Positions 8,772-18,149 of a stretch of DNA of 62,895 bases are shown here, piece after piece. The notes below the pieces were generated by a model. It was not told the origin of the DNA. It was given only the letters and a program-made list of their open reading frames with translations, and ran no database searches. Positions within the stretch are counted from its first letter, which is position 1. Each line of letters starts with the position of its first letter. Made by a program: the position numbers and the translations under genes. This stretch comes from Alphaproteobacteria bacterium (lineage in GTDB: Bacteria > Pseudomonadota > Alphaproteobacteria > Caulobacterales > Parvularculaceae), in the NCBI GenBank assembly GCA_016125425.1, contig WGLT01000017.1, positions 1 to 62,895 of the forward strand. The letters are read 5' to 3'.

Positions 8772-11174
8772 ATGGCCGAGCCTACAGTCGGAGATAAGGA
8801 TCAGGCCGGCGCCGTTGCGTCCCCGCTCAAAGGCAAGCGAACAAATGCGACGAAGCCGGGCGAGGCTGATCCGCAAGCTGCGTCAAAACCTGACGAAGCG
8901 GCGGCGCAAGCTGTCTCTGGCGGACCGCAGGCGGACGGCGCGTCAACAAGCGATTCTGCGGCTCACGCGCCGGCGTCGCAGGGCGCCTATCCGGTAGGCT
9001 TCATCCGCCAGTACGAAATCGTCGATCGCGTCAAAGCCTATGATCCGAACGCGAATGAGGATTTGCTCAACCGCGCCTATGTCTTCGCGATGAAGGCCCA
9101 TGGCGGGCAGACGCGGAAATCGGGCGATCCCTATTTCACCCATCCTCTGGCCGTCGCTGCGATTCTCACCGAGCTCAAGACCGACCCCGCGACAGTCGCG
9201 ACGGCGCTGCTCCACGATGTCGTCGAAGACACCGATGTCAGCGTCGACGACATCAAGCGTCTCTTCGGCGCGGAGATCGCCAAGCTCGTCGACGGGGTGA
9301 CCAAGCTGTCGCAGATCGAACTGAAGCCGCAGGCGAACCGGCAGGCCGAGAATTTTCGAAAGCTGGTCGTCGCGATGGCCGACGACGTGCGCGTTCTTCT
9401 CGTCAAGCTCGCGGACCGGCTGCACAATATGCGCACGCTCGACCATATTCCCGATCCGGACAAACGTCAGCGCATCGCGCTCGAGACAATGGAGATCTAT
9501 GCGCCGCTCGCCGGCCGGATCGGCGTCCAAAAATTCCGCGAGGAATTGGAAGACCTCTCCTTCCGGGAGCTAAGTCCGCAGGCTTTCAAGAGCATCAGCG
9601 CGCGGCTTGAGGAATTGCAGCGCACCGCCGTCGCGGGCGTGATCGAACTCGCGCAGATGCTGCGCAAGCGGCTCGCCGACGCCGGCGTCAAGGCGGATGT
9701 CTACAGCCGGGAGAAGCGTCCCTATTCGATCTGGCGCAAGATGGCGGCCAAGAACGTCTCTTTCGACGAACTCGCCGATATCTACGCCTTCCGCGTCATC
9801 ACGGAAAAGGACGAAGACTGCTATCGCGCGCTTGGCGTCATTCATACGGGCTGGAGAATGATCCCGTCGGAATTCGACGATTATATTTCGGCGCCCAAGC
9901 CCAACAATTACCGGTCGATCCACACCGCGGTGATCGGGCCGCCGCGCGCCGACGGCGGGCGCCAGCGCATCGAGATTCAGATCCGCACCCGCGCCATGCA
10001 CGAGACGGCCGAACGCGGGGTCGCCGCGCACTGGCAGTACAAGGATTCCGGCAATGGCGGCCTGTCGATCGAACTCAACACGCCGAGCCAGTACGACCCT
10101 TACGAAACGCCGCGCCGTCTCGTTGAAATGTTCCAGTATGGCGAAGATCCCGATGAGGCGCTGCGCTACGCCAAGCTCGAGCTTTTCCAGGACCAGGTTT
10201 TCTGCTTCACGCCTAAGGGACGCATCATTGCGCTGCCCAAAGGCTCGACGGCGATCGATTTCGCCTACGCCGTTCACACCGACGTCGGAGACAGCTGCAT
10301 CGGCGCCAAGATCAACGGCGCGCCCAGGCCGCTGCGCACGGCGTTGAAGAATGGCGACGTCGTGCAGATTCTGCGTTCGGAGAACGCGCCGCCGCCGGCG
10401 GAATGGGAGACGCTGGCGATGACCGGCCGCGCGCGTTCGGCGATCCGGCGGCGCATCAAGAAAATGCAATTCGCCGAACAGGTCGCGCTCGGACGCTCGA
10501 TCGCCGAGGGCGTGTTCTCCGGCGCGCATTTGGAGTTTTCCGCGAAAGCGGTCCGCGCGGGTCTCGCGCGGCTCGGCGAGAAGAATGTCGAAGAAGTGCT
10601 GGCCAAGGTCGGCCGCGGCGATCTCTCCGTCAATCAGCTTATCGAGGCCGTCTATCCGGGCGCCTCGCATGAGAGCGAAAGCGAAATCCGGGCGCCGGGC
10701 GCCAGGCCGTTCAAGCCGCGCGTCGCGATCGAAGGTCTCACCCCGGGGGTTTCGGTGAAGATGGCGCCGTGCTGCACGCCGCTTCCGGGCGAGCGCATTG
10801 TCGGCATCCGGGAGGATGACGGCTCGATTTCGGTCCATACGATCGACTGCGCGACGCTCGCGCGCGAAGACCCGCCCCAATCGCGCTGGCTCGATCTGAG
10901 CTGGCGCAAGGATCAAACGAGCTTCCGCGCGATCGCGCAGATCATCGTGACCGTGCGCAATGAAGTCGGCGTCCTTTCCGATGTCGCCGGCGTGATCGCG
11001 CGCTACGGAGTCTCGATCGTCAATATCAAGATGCGGAACCGCTCGCAGGATTTCGTCGAGCTCATCATTGATGCGGAAGTGAAAGACGCGCGACAGATGG
11101 AGCAAATGCTGGCGGGGCTTCGCGCGTCGACAGCGGTGCTGTCGGCCGAGCGCAATGAGGTCGGAGATCAATGA
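8772..11174 (+). CDS. rsh: bifunctional (p)ppGpp synthetase/hydrolase (Rsh)
   Basis: 800 residues. It makes and degrades the stringent-response alarmone. The first ~70 residues are a low-complexity Ala/Gly/Asp/Lys extension not typical of the family. The HD hydrolase domain is intact (HDVVEDTD, ~148-155; LADRLHNMRTL). The synthetase domain contains YSREKRPYSIW and DIYAFRVI, then TGS (FCFTPKGRIIALPKG) and a C-terminal ACT domain (RNEVGVLSDVAGVIARYGVS). As usual in alphaproteobacteria, one enzyme probably does both jobs. Its stop overlaps the pyrE ATG (ATGA). Confidence 0.96.
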   Translation: MAEPTVGDKDQAGAVASPLKGKRTNATKPGEADPQAASKPDEAAAQAVSGGPQADGASTSDSAAHAPASQGAYPVGFIRQYEIVDRVKAYDPNANEDLLNRAYVFAMKAHGGQTRKSGDPYFTHPLAVAAILTELKTDPATVATALLHDVVEDTDVSVDDIKRLFGAEIAKLVDGVTKLSQIELKPQANRQAENFRKLVVAMADDVRVLLVKLADRLHNMRTLDHIPDPDKRQRIALETMEIYAPLAGRIGVQKFREELEDLSFRELSPQAFKSISARLEELQRTAVAGVIELAQMLRKRLADAGVKADVYSREKRPYSIWRKMAAKNVSFDELADIYAFRVITEKDEDCYRALGVIHTGWRMIPSEFDDYISAPKPNNYRSIHTAVIGPPRADGGRQRIEIQIRTRAMHETAERGVAAHWQYKDSGNGGLSIELNTPSQYDPYETPRRLVEMFQYGEDPDEALRYAKLELFQDQVFCFTPKGRIIALPKGSTAIDFAYAVHTDVGDSCIGAKINGAPRPLRTALKNGDVVQILRSENAPPPAEWETLAMTGRARSAIRRRIKKMQFAEQVALGRSIAEGVFSGAHLEFSAKAVRAGLARLGEKNVEEVLAKVGRGDLSVNQLIEAVYPGASHESESEIRAPGARPFKPRVAIEGLTPGVSVKMAPCCTPLPGERIVGIREDDGSISVHTIDCATLAREDPPQSRWLDLSWRKDQTSFRAIAQIIVTVRNEVGVLSDVAGVIARYGVSIVNIKMRNRSQDFVELIIDAEVKDARQMEQMLAGLRASTAVLSAERNEVGDQ

Positions 11175-11758
11175 ACAAGGAAGACGTCTTGAAAGAGTTC
11201 GAAGAGGCGGGCGCGCTCCTCAAAGGACATTTCGTCCTCTCATCGGGCCTTCACAGCGACACCTATCTCAACAAGTCGATTGTCTCGAAATTTCCGGACC
11301 GGACGGAAAGGCTTTGCCGCGCGCTTGCGCGAAAAGCGCGACAGGTGTTCGGCGACAGCTTCGATTACGTCGTTTCTCCGGCTATGGGGGCGATCATTTA
11401 CGGGTATGAAACCGCGCGCCATCTCGGCGTTCCGTTCATGTTCGTCGAGCGCGTCGACGGCGCCTTTCAGCTGCGCCGCGGCTTCTCGCTCGAAAAAGGC
11501 GACCGCGTGCTTGTCGTCGAGGACATCATTTCGACCGGCCTTTCGGCGCGCGAGGCGATCGACGCCGTGCGCAAAGCCGGCGCGATTGTCGTCGGGCTCG
11601 CCTGCCTGATCGACCGCTCGGGCGGAGAGGCCGAAATCGGCGCGCCCATGGTCTCGCTCGCAACGCTGAGAGTCGACGCCTGGCCCGCCGACAAATTGCC
11701 GCCGCATCTTCGCGAAACGCCGGCGGTCAAGCCCGGCAGCCGCGGGGTGAGCCAGTGA
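11171..11758 (+). CDS. pyrE: orotate phosphoribosyltransferase
   Basis: 195 residues. It joins orotate to PRPP to make OMP in pyrimidine synthesis. The PRPP-binding motif VLVVEDIISTG is present, together with GHFVLSSGLHSDTYLNK at the N-terminus and VSPAMGAIIYGYE. It overlaps rsh upstream (ATGA) and pdxJ downstream (GTGA), so it is buried in a tightly coupled operon. Confidence 0.96.
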   Translation: MNKEDVLKEFEEAGALLKGHFVLSSGLHSDTYLNKSIVSKFPDRTERLCRALARKARQVFGDSFDYVVSPAMGAIIYGYETARHLGVPFMFVERVDGAFQLRRGFSLEKGDRVLVVEDIISTGLSAREAIDAVRKAGAIVVGLACLIDRSGGEAEIGAPMVSLATLRVDAWPADKLPPHLRETPAVKPGSRGVSQ

Positions 11759-12504
11759 GCATACGTCTCGGCGTCAATATCGACCACGTCGCGACCCTGC
11801 GGAATGCGCGCGGCGGCGACCATCCCGATCCCGTGCGCGCGGCCGAACTCGCCGCCAGCGCCGGCGCCGACGGCGTCACCGCGCATTTGCGCGAGGACCG
11901 CCGCCACATTCGCGACGACGATATGCGCCGATTAAAGGCGGAGATTGACCTGCCGCTCAATTTCGAAATGGCGGCGACGGCGGAAATGCTCAAGCTGGTT
12001 TCGGAAATCGGCCCGCACGCCTGCTGCATCGTGCCGGAAAACCGCAATGAACGCACGACGGAAGGCGGCCTCGATGTCGCCGGCCAACAGGATTATCTGG
12101 CGTCGTTCATCCGCGAACTGACGGGATTCGGCGTTCGCGTCTCGCTCTTCATCGATCCCGAGCTTCGACAGATCGAAGCGGCGAAAAGCGCGGGCGCGCC
12201 CGTTATCGAAATCCACACCGGCGCTTACCATGAAGCCTGCGCGGCGACGGATCCGAAGCGCATTGCGGACGAATTCGCCGCCGTGAAGCGGGCGGCCGAA
12301 TTCGCCGCCGGGCTCGGCCTCGAGGTGCACGCCGGACACGGCCTGACTTTCAAAAACGTGCAGCCCGTCGCGGCGATCCCTCAGATCGTCGAATTGAACA
12401 TTGGCCACTTCCTCATCGGCGAGGCGGTCTTCATGGGCCTGGCCGAGAGCGTGAAGGAGATGAAGCGGCTAATGCAAGACGCGCGCACCGGAAGGCTTTA
12501 CTGA
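11755..12504 (+). CDS. pdxJ: pyridoxine 5'-phosphate synthase
   Basis: 249 residues with a GTG start overlapping the pyrE stop. PdxJ condenses deoxyxylulose phosphate with amino-oxopropyl phosphate in the DXP-dependent B6 pathway. Signatures: RLGVNIDHVATLRNARGG, AHLREDRRHI, LPLNFEMAAT, EIHTGAYHEA, EVHAGHGLTF and ELNIGHFLIGEAVF. The stop overlaps the next ATG (TGATG). pdxJ near acpS is a widely conserved order; here a GST-like gene is inserted between them. Confidence 0.97.
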   Translation: MSIRLGVNIDHVATLRNARGGDHPDPVRAAELAASAGADGVTAHLREDRRHIRDDDMRRLKAEIDLPLNFEMAATAEMLKLVSEIGPHACCIVPENRNERTTEGGLDVAGQQDYLASFIRELTGFGVRVSLFIDPELRQIEAAKSAGAPVIEIHTGAYHEACAATDPKRIADEFAAVKRAAEFAAGLGLEVHAGHGLTFKNVQPVAAIPQIVELNIGHFLIGEAVFMGLAESVKEMKRLMQDARTGRLY

Positions 12505-13247
12505 TGATTTCAGTCATTGGCTCGCCGGTATCGCCTTATGTCAAGAAAGTGCTCACGCTGCTTGTCATGAAAGGCGTCGATTTCCAGATCGATCCGATCA
12601 CGCCCTTTTACGGCGGCGAACGCTTTTCGGCGCTTTCGCCATTGCGCAGGATTCCCGTATTCATAGACGGCGCCCTCGTTCTCAACGATTCGTCCGTCAT
12701 CGCCCAATATATCGAAGAAACATGGCCGTCTCCGCCGGCCTTGCCCGATACTGCGGCGGCGAGGGCGCGCGTTCGCTGGCTCGAGGAATATTCCGACAGC
12801 AGAATTGGCGATGTCTTCATCTGGAAGGGATTCGCCGCGCTGATTGTCGCGCCCATGGTGTTCAAGACGGCGCCCGACACGGAGGCTTTCGCGCGTAACG
12901 TCGCGACCGAAGTTCCCGCCGTCATGGATTATCTGGAAAGAGAAGTTCCGGAAGACGGCTTTTTCGGCGGCGCGTTCGGGCTCGCCGATATTTCGATCGC
13001 CGCCATGTTCCGCAATATGCGCTACGCGAAATGGACGCCCGACGCGGCGCGCTGGCCGAAGACCTGCCGCTGGCTCGCCCGCGCGGAAGCCGAGCCGTGT
13101 CTCGCTCTGGCGAACAAATGGTCGGACACGCTGTTCGCCGTGCCGCCGCCGGAGCGGCGCCGGCTCGCCCGCGAAATCGGGCTCGCGCTGACTCCGGAAA
13201 CGCTCGCAGAGACGAATCCGCGGCGCGGGCCGATGACAGTGGTTTAG
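12504..13247 (+). CDS. glutathione S-transferase-like protein
   Basis: 247 residues. The N-terminal thioredoxin-like half shows GSPVSPYVKKV, LSPLRRIPVFIDG with the cis-Pro, and the glutathione-contact pair in LNDSSVIAQYIEE. The all-helical C-terminal half follows, with the conserved GLADISIAAM capping Asp. The substrate is unknown; the active residue may be Ser in the SPYV segment. It is unusual in lying between pdxJ and acpS, coupled to pdxJ by TGATG and 6 bp before acpS, so it is an embedded operon member. Confidence 0.85.
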   Translation: MISVIGSPVSPYVKKVLTLLVMKGVDFQIDPITPFYGGERFSALSPLRRIPVFIDGALVLNDSSVIAQYIEETWPSPPALPDTAAARARVRWLEEYSDSRIGDVFIWKGFAALIVAPMVFKTAPDTEAFARNVATEVPAVMDYLEREVPEDGFFGGAFGLADISIAAMFRNMRYAKWTPDAARWPKTCRWLARAEAEPCLALANKWSDTLFAVPPPERRRLAREIGLALTPETLAETNPRRGPMTVV

Positions 13248-13253
13248 GATCTC

Positions 13254-13691
13254 ATGATCATCGGCATCGGCAACGATCTCATCGATATCCGCCGCGTCGA
13301 AAAGACGCTTGAGCGTCATGGCGAGCGATTCACCCGGCGGCTTTTCACGGACATCGAGAGGGCGAAATCCGATCGCCGCCGCAATCGCGCCGCGTCCTAT
13401 GCGAAGAGATTCGCCGCGAAGGAGGCCTGCGCCAAGGCGCTCGGGACCGGTCTGTCTCGCGGGGTCTTCTGGCGGGACATGGGCGTCGTCAATCTGCCGG
13501 GCGGACGTCCGACCATGGCGCTGACCGGCGGTGCGGCGAAAAGGCTCGATGAAATCACGCCGCCCGGCCATATCGCGGACATCCATGTGACAATTACGGA
13601 CGATTTTCCGCTCGCCCAGGCGATCGTGATCATTTACGCAAGAAAGGCGGCGGAAGCCGGCGGCGGCGGTTTTGTCGGCGCGGCGTCATAA
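13254..13691 (+). CDS. acpS: holo-[acyl-carrier-protein] synthase
   Basis: 145 residues. AcpS transfers 4'-phosphopantetheine from CoA to the acyl carrier protein. Mg-binding signature [14 protein letters not shown] with the key Asp, and the second signature [15 protein letters not shown] with the key Glu, are intact. The C-terminal ~12 residues (Gly-rich) exceed the usual family end. It sits between the GST-like gene and lepB in the same operon. Confidence 0.96.
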   Translation: MIIGIGNDLIDIRRVEKTLERHGERFTRRLFTDIERAKSDRRRNRAASYAKRFAAKEACAKALGTGLSRGVFWRDMGVVNLPGGRPTMALTGGAAKRLDEITPPGHIADIHVTITDDFPLAQAIVIIYARKAAEAGGGGFVGAAS

Positions 13692-13770
13692 AGTAGATTG
13701 CGGGAAGTAGGTTGCGGGGGGCGGGGCGCGTCGCGGCTCCGGCGCGCCGGTTAGGCAAGGGTAGGATCGC

Positions 13771-14583
13771 ATGGCTTTCAAGTTCAACGGTTTCGGCGCG
13801 TCGGCGTCGGGGGCTGCGCCGAAACAGCAGAAAAAGAAAATGACCGCGAAAGAAGAAGCGATCGACCTCGCCAAGACGCTCGCTTACGCCGTGGCGATCG
13901 CGCTGGTCTTGCGATTCTTCCTGTTCCAGCCTTTCAACATTCCGTCCGGTTCGATGAAGCCGGATCTGCTTGTCGGCGACTTCCTCTTCGTTTCGAAACC
14001 GGCCTACGGCTATTCGCGCGCTTCGCTGATCTGGCCTTTGACGCGCCTTCCCATTCACGGCCGCATTCTCGCGCACGAGCCCAAGCGCGGCGACGTGATT
14101 GTCTTCAAGAACAGGAAAGACGGCAACAAGGATTACATTAAGCGCCTGATCGGCCTGCCGGGCGATGAAATCCGCATGGTCGAGGGCCGCCTTTATATCA
14201 ACGGCAAGCCGGTGAAGAAGGAATTCGCCGGCATGGTCACGGCGACCTGCGACGGCCGGCCCGCGGAAATCCCGTCCTATCGCGAAACGCTCGACGACGG
14301 GGTCAGCTACATCGTTAATGAATGCTACGGCGACCGGGGGCCGCTCGATAATGTCGGACCTTATCGCGTGCCGGCCGGCCATTTCTTCATGATGGGCGAC
14401 AACCGCGACCAGAGTCAGGACAGCCGCGTGATCGAACGGGTCGGCTATATTCCGGAAGAGGATCTTGTCGGAAAGGCGGAGCGGCTGTTTTTCTCCGTAG
14501 ACGGACACAAGGCGCGCTTCTGGCAAGTCTGGAAGTGGCCCTTTGCGATCCGCTATAATCGCATCTTCAAAGCGGTCAGATGA
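13771..14583 (+). CDS. lepB: signal peptidase I
   Basis: 270 residues. It cuts signal peptides on the outer face of the inner membrane. One transmembrane helix at about 34-52 follows a Lys-rich cytosolic start. The catalytic Ser is S61 in PSGSMKP and the general-base Lys is K124 in YIKRLIGLPGD; box E reads FMMGDNRDQSQDSR. The stop overlaps the rnc start (ATGA). lepB-rnc-era is the classical conserved order. Confidence 0.97.
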   Translation: MAFKFNGFGASASGAAPKQQKKKMTAKEEAIDLAKTLAYAVAIALVLRFFLFQPFNIPSGSMKPDLLVGDFLFVSKPAYGYSRASLIWPLTRLPIHGRILAHEPKRGDVIVFKNRKDGNKDYIKRLIGLPGDEIRMVEGRLYINGKPVKKEFAGMVTATCDGRPAEIPSYRETLDDGVSYIVNECYGDRGPLDNVGPYRVPAGHFFMMGDNRDQSQDSRVIERVGYIPEEDLVGKAERLFFSVDGHKARFWQVWKWPFAIRYNRIFKAVR

Positions 14584-15275
14584 GCTCCTCCGACGTCGAG
14601 GCCCTGCAGCAGCGCGTCGGGCATTTTTTTCGCGATCCTTCGCTGCTCGAGCGCGCGCTGACGCATTCGAGCCTGTCGGCCGGCCGGCGCGTGCGCGATC
14701 TCGAGCGTCTGGAGTTCCTCGGCGATCGCGTGCTCGGCCTCTTCGCGGCCGAAGCGCTGTGGCGGCGCTATCCCGACATGGAGGAGGGCGAACTCGCGCC
14801 GCGTTTCAACGCGCTTGTGCGCAAGGAAACCTGCGCCAAGGCCGCGCTTGCGCTCGGCCTCGACCGCGCGCTGCGCATGGCGCCGCATGAGGAGGAATCT
14901 GGCGGACGGCGCAAAAAGGCGATTCTGGGCGACGCATGCGAGGCGTTCCTCGGCGCGCTTTATATCGACGGCGGATTGGAAGCGGCGCGGCGCGCCTTCG
15001 ATCTTTTCTGGACGCCCGATCTCGAAGCGCTCTCGCAGGCGCATCGCGACGCGAAGACGACGCTTCAGGAATGGAGTCAGGAGCGAAAGAAAGGCCCGCC
15101 GCGCTATGTCGTGACAAGCGCCGGCGGTCCGGCGCACGCGCCCGCTTTCAAGGTTGAGGTTCGCATTGACGGCTACGAGCCCGCCGAAGGCGCAGGGCGC
15201 TCGAAACGGGAGGCGCAAATGGCCGCTGCGGAAGCCTTTCTCATCCGCGAAGGCGTATGGAGCGGGAATGAGTGA
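14580..15275 (+). CDS. rnc: ribonuclease III
   Basis: 231 residues. It cleaves double-stranded RNA in rRNA and mRNA maturation. The catalytic domain contains LERLEFLGDRVLGL (the family signature) and GDACEAFLGALYIDGG with the second acidic pair; the C-terminal dsRNA-binding domain begins near DAKTTLQEWSQ and ends in GRSKREAQMAAAEAFL. The gene overlaps lepB by 4 bp and era by 8 bp. Confidence 0.97.
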   Translation: MSSSDVEALQQRVGHFFRDPSLLERALTHSSLSAGRRVRDLERLEFLGDRVLGLFAAEALWRRYPDMEEGELAPRFNALVRKETCAKAALALGLDRALRMAPHEEESGGRRKKAILGDACEAFLGALYIDGGLEAARRAFDLFWTPDLEALSQAHRDAKTTLQEWSQERKKGPPRYVVTSAGGPAHAPAFKVEVRIDGYEPAEGAGRSKREAQMAAAEAFLIREGVWSGNE

Positions 15276-16218
15276 GACGCGTTCTCATGGGCGATGCGGT
15301 TTCGTCGCGGTGATCGGCGCGCCGAACGCCGGCAAGTCGAGTCTCGTCAACGCGCTGGTCGGCGCGAAAGTCTCGATCGTCACGCATAAGGTGCAGACGA
15401 CGCGCGCGCGCATTCGAGGCGTCGCGATCGAGGGCGGCGCGCAGATCGTTCTCATCGACACGCCCGGCATTTTCAGCCCGCGCCGCCGGCTCGACCGGGC
15501 CATGGTCGCGGCCGCCTGGGAAGGCTTTGAGGGCGCAGACGCCGCGCTTTTGATCGTCGACGCCCCGGCTTATCTCGCCGGGTCCGGCCCGGGGGGCGCG
15601 GACGCGGCCGCGCGGCGCGCCGCCGCCGACACCGATGCGATTATCGCCGCGCTCAGGCGGCGCGGCGCGAAAGCGCATCTCGTCCTCAACAAGATCGACA
15701 AGATCGCCCGGCCGAAGCTTCTCGGGCTCGTCAAAACGCTCAATGAAGCGGGAATTTTCGAGCAGACGTTTCTCATTTCGGCGCAGAACGGCGACGGCGT
15801 GGCGGACCTTAAAGCCTTCCTCGCCGCGCGCATGCCGGGAGGACCGTGGATGTATCCGGAAGATCAGCTCTCGGATATCTCGGAAAGGCTCACCGCGTCG
15901 GAGATAACCCGGGAGAAGCTCTATCTTCGTCTCCATCAGGAGCTCCCCTATGAAGCGACCGTCGAGACCGACAAATGGGAGGAGACGAATAAGGGCGTGC
16001 GGGTCGAGCAGACGATCTATGTCGCGCGCGACGGCCAGAAAGGCATCGTCATCGGCAAGGGGGGCGCGACCCTGAAGGCGATCGGCGCGGCGGCGCGCGC
16101 GGAAATCGCCGAACTGATCGGCCGGCCGGTTCACCTCTTTCTGACCGTCAAAGTGCGCGAGAACTGGGCGGAAGAAGCCGCGCGCTACCGCGAAATGGGG
16201 CTCGATATCGTCGATTAG
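15268..16218 (+). CDS. era: GTPase Era
   Basis: 316 residues from the ATG at 15268; upstream codons in the same frame are only the shadow of rnc. Era is an essential GTPase for 30S maturation that binds the 3' end of 16S rRNA. G1 is GAPNAGKS (17-24), G3 DTPG, and G4 is NKID; the C-terminal KH domain ends around GKGGATLKAIG. A short Gly/Ala-rich insertion (AGSGPGGADAAARR) lies between G3 and G4. Overlap with rnc suggests coupling. Confidence 0.97.
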   Translation: MSETRSHGRCGFVAVIGAPNAGKSSLVNALVGAKVSIVTHKVQTTRARIRGVAIEGGAQIVLIDTPGIFSPRRRLDRAMVAAAWEGFEGADAALLIVDAPAYLAGSGPGGADAAARRAAADTDAIIAALRRRGAKAHLVLNKIDKIARPKLLGLVKTLNEAGIFEQTFLISAQNGDGVADLKAFLAARMPGGPWMYPEDQLSDISERLTASEITREKLYLRLHQELPYEATVETDKWEETNKGVRVEQTIYVARDGQKGIVIGKGGATLKAIGAAARAEIAELIGRPVHLFLTVKVRENWAEEAARYREMGLDIVD

Positions 16219-16358
16219 CGCGCATGCGCGCTCGCGGCGCCGCCAAAGCGCGAGGGGCGCGCCGAAGCGAACGCGTCCGGCGCTACGAATTCCCCTGCGG
16301 CGAACGGAGCGGTTGGGATTAGGATAGGCTGCGGCGTCGCTGAACAGGGTCGCAAGGC

Positions 16359-17087
16359 ATGGACTTCCTTGACGAAGGCATCGTTCTTTCCGCGCGCGCG
16401 CATGGCGAAAACCATGCAGTGGCGGAGATCTTCACCGCCGGACACGGCAAATGGGCCGGGCTCGTGCATGGCGGGCAGGGCCGGCGCATGCGCCCCATAT
16501 TGCAGCCCGGCAATTCGGTTCGAGCGGAATGGAAAGGCCGCCTCGAGAGCAGCCTCGGCCATTTTTCGCTGGAGCTCTCCCATGCCCGCGCCGGCGAACT
16601 GATGCAGGATCGGCTCTCTCTGGCCGCGCTGACCGCGGCCTGCGCCGTGGCCGACGCGGCGCTGCCCGAGCGCGAAGCGCATGGCCGCGCCTATCATGCG
16701 ATGGCCGTTCTCCTCGACGCGCTCGGCGAGCCTGCGGTCTGGCCGGCGCTGATGGCGCGCTGGGAGCTCGGCCTTCTCGCCGAACTCGGCTTCGGATTGA
16801 CGCTCGACCGCTGCGCGGCGACCGGCGCGCGCGACAATCTGATCTATGTGTCGCCGCGATCGGCCTGCGCCGTGTCGGCCGAAGCCGGCGCGCCGTATAA
16901 GGACAAATTACTGCCGTTGCCCGCGTTTCTGCGCGGCGCCTCAAGCGAAGCGACGCGCGAAGAAGCCGTCGACGCGCTCAGAACGACGGGCTATTTCATC
17001 GAAACGCGCATTCTGCATCTTGCAAACAGGGGACTGCCGGATGCGCGCGCGCATCTTCCCGAATTGATCGAAAACGCGTCGTTCTGA
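16359..17087 (+). CDS. recO: DNA repair protein RecO
   Basis: 242 residues. RecO works with RecF/RecR to load RecA at gaps. N-terminal OB-fold start DEGIVLSARAHGENHAVAEIFT and the HGGQGRRMRPILQPGN segment are typical of alphaproteobacterial RecO. LLAELGFGLTLDRCAATG and a second Cys further on match the degenerate zinc region. It is 140 bp after era, so it ends this operon; a hairpin terminator overlaps its stop codon. Confidence 0.93.
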   Translation: MDFLDEGIVLSARAHGENHAVAEIFTAGHGKWAGLVHGGQGRRMRPILQPGNSVRAEWKGRLESSLGHFSLELSHARAGELMQDRLSLAALTAACAVADAALPEREAHGRAYHAMAVLLDALGEPAVWPALMARWELGLLAELGFGLTLDRCAATGARDNLIYVSPRSACAVSAEAGAPYKDKLLPLPAFLRGASSEATREEAVDALRTTGYFIETRILHLANRGLPDARAHLPELIENASF

Positions 17088-17096
17088 CGCGTTTTT
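17071..17096. terminator. rho-independent terminator overlapping the recO stop
   Basis: A 10-bp stem (AAAACGCGTC / GACGCGTTTT) with a 5-base loop is followed by a T-run. The recO TGA lies in the loop and right arm, so translation termination and hairpin formation are close together. The A/T-flanked symmetry makes it usable from both sides. Confidence 0.75.
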
Positions 17097-17165
17097 GCAA
17101 TTTTCCCGCATGTCGTATAGTTTGTCCGCATCAGCAAAAATCTGACATCTTGTCGGCGAGGGGCG

Positions 17166-18017
17166 ATGTTCGCAGCTTCACATCACTATGAGTGCGCCAA
17201 CAGGGTAAAGGCGAATTTCGACGACATTTACAACGCGCCCGATCCGCGCGCCTATTATCAGACATTGGGCGAATTGGGTTATCGCATACCGTCCGAAGCC
17301 AAGCCCGTCTTTCGGGATGTCATGAAAATGATGGGGCGGGACAAGCTGAAAATCGTCGATGTCGGCTGCTCGTATGGCGTCAACGCCGCGCTCATCCGCT
17401 ACGATATGACATTCGACGAACTTTACGGCCGCTACGCTGAAAAAGACATGGATGAGCGCGCGGTGGCCGAGGTCGTGCTGCATGACGCGGATGAATTCGC
17501 GTCGATGGCGCCGGCGGTCGACGCCGCATTCGTGGGCGTCGATGTGGCGAACGAAGCGGCGGGCTACGCCAAGGCGGTCGGTCTTCTCGATGACGCGATT
17601 GTCGAGAATCTCGAAGAAAAGCCGCTTTCAGACGAAGCGGCGGCGCTCGTCGCCGACGCCGATCTCATTATCACGACCGGCGCGGTGGGATATGTGACGG
17701 AGCGCACCTTCTCGCGTCTCATCGATGCGGTCGAAGGCGAGCCCTGGGTCGCCGCTTTCGCGCTTCGTCAATTTCCCTTCGACGCCATCGCCGACAATCT
17801 CGCGCTCCACGGCCTCGTGACCGAGCGTCTGGAGGGGCGCCATTTCGTGCAGCGCGCCTTTCGTGACGAAGAGGAGGCTGAAGGCGCGATCGCCGCCGTG
17901 CGCGCGGCGGGGTGCGACCCCGAGGGATTTGAGACGACCGGGCGCTATTTCGCCGATTTCTACCTCGCGCGTCCCGTCGGGGCGGAGGGCGGCGTCGAGG
18001 CGCTCGCGTCCTTGTAG
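17166..18017 (+). CDS. SAM-dependent methyltransferase-like protein
   Basis: 283 residues. The chain shows a class I methyltransferase core: motif I KIVDVGCSYGVNAAL near residues 57-75, an acidic pocket residue in FVGVDVANEAAGYAKAVG near 121-138, and the beta-4 region ADADLIITTGAVGYVTE. There is no signal peptide or membrane helix, so it is cytosolic. The substrate cannot be inferred. It stands alone between the recO terminator and the parC upstream region, with a GCGAGGGG ribosome-binding site. Confidence 0.7.
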   Translation: MFAASHHYECANRVKANFDDIYNAPDPRAYYQTLGELGYRIPSEAKPVFRDVMKMMGRDKLKIVDVGCSYGVNAALIRYDMTFDELYGRYAEKDMDERAVAEVVLHDADEFASMAPAVDAAFVGVDVANEAAGYAKAVGLLDDAIVENLEEKPLSDEAAALVADADLIITTGAVGYVTERTFSRLIDAVEGEPWVAAFALRQFPFDAIADNLALHGLVTERLEGRHFVQRAFRDEEEAEGAIAAVRAAGCDPEGFETTGRYFADFYLARPVGAEGGVEALASL

Positions 18018-18102
18018 AACGCGCGGGCCGTTTTTCTCCGATCGATCTGTTGGAATCGCGGCGGCGGGCGCCATATGCGGTCGATGACGCCGCGCCAGAA
18101 TA

Positions 18103-18112
18103 CCGTATACGG
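18103..18112. promoter_or_regulatory. CCGTATACGG palindrome upstream of parC
   Basis: A perfect 10-bp palindrome in the 320-bp region between the methyltransferase-like gene and parC. It could be an operator half or part of a core promoter (it contains GTATAC). No ligand can be assigned. Confidence 0.3.
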
Positions 18113-18149
18113 AGAGAATCGGAAGATGGGCTCGCCTCAGCGGAGAGCG

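Noticed and set aside
9570-11171. Long open frame antisense to rsh
   Set aside because: The plus strand has all Rsh domains in order; the antisense product is Arg/Asp-rich without domains or a ribosome-binding site.
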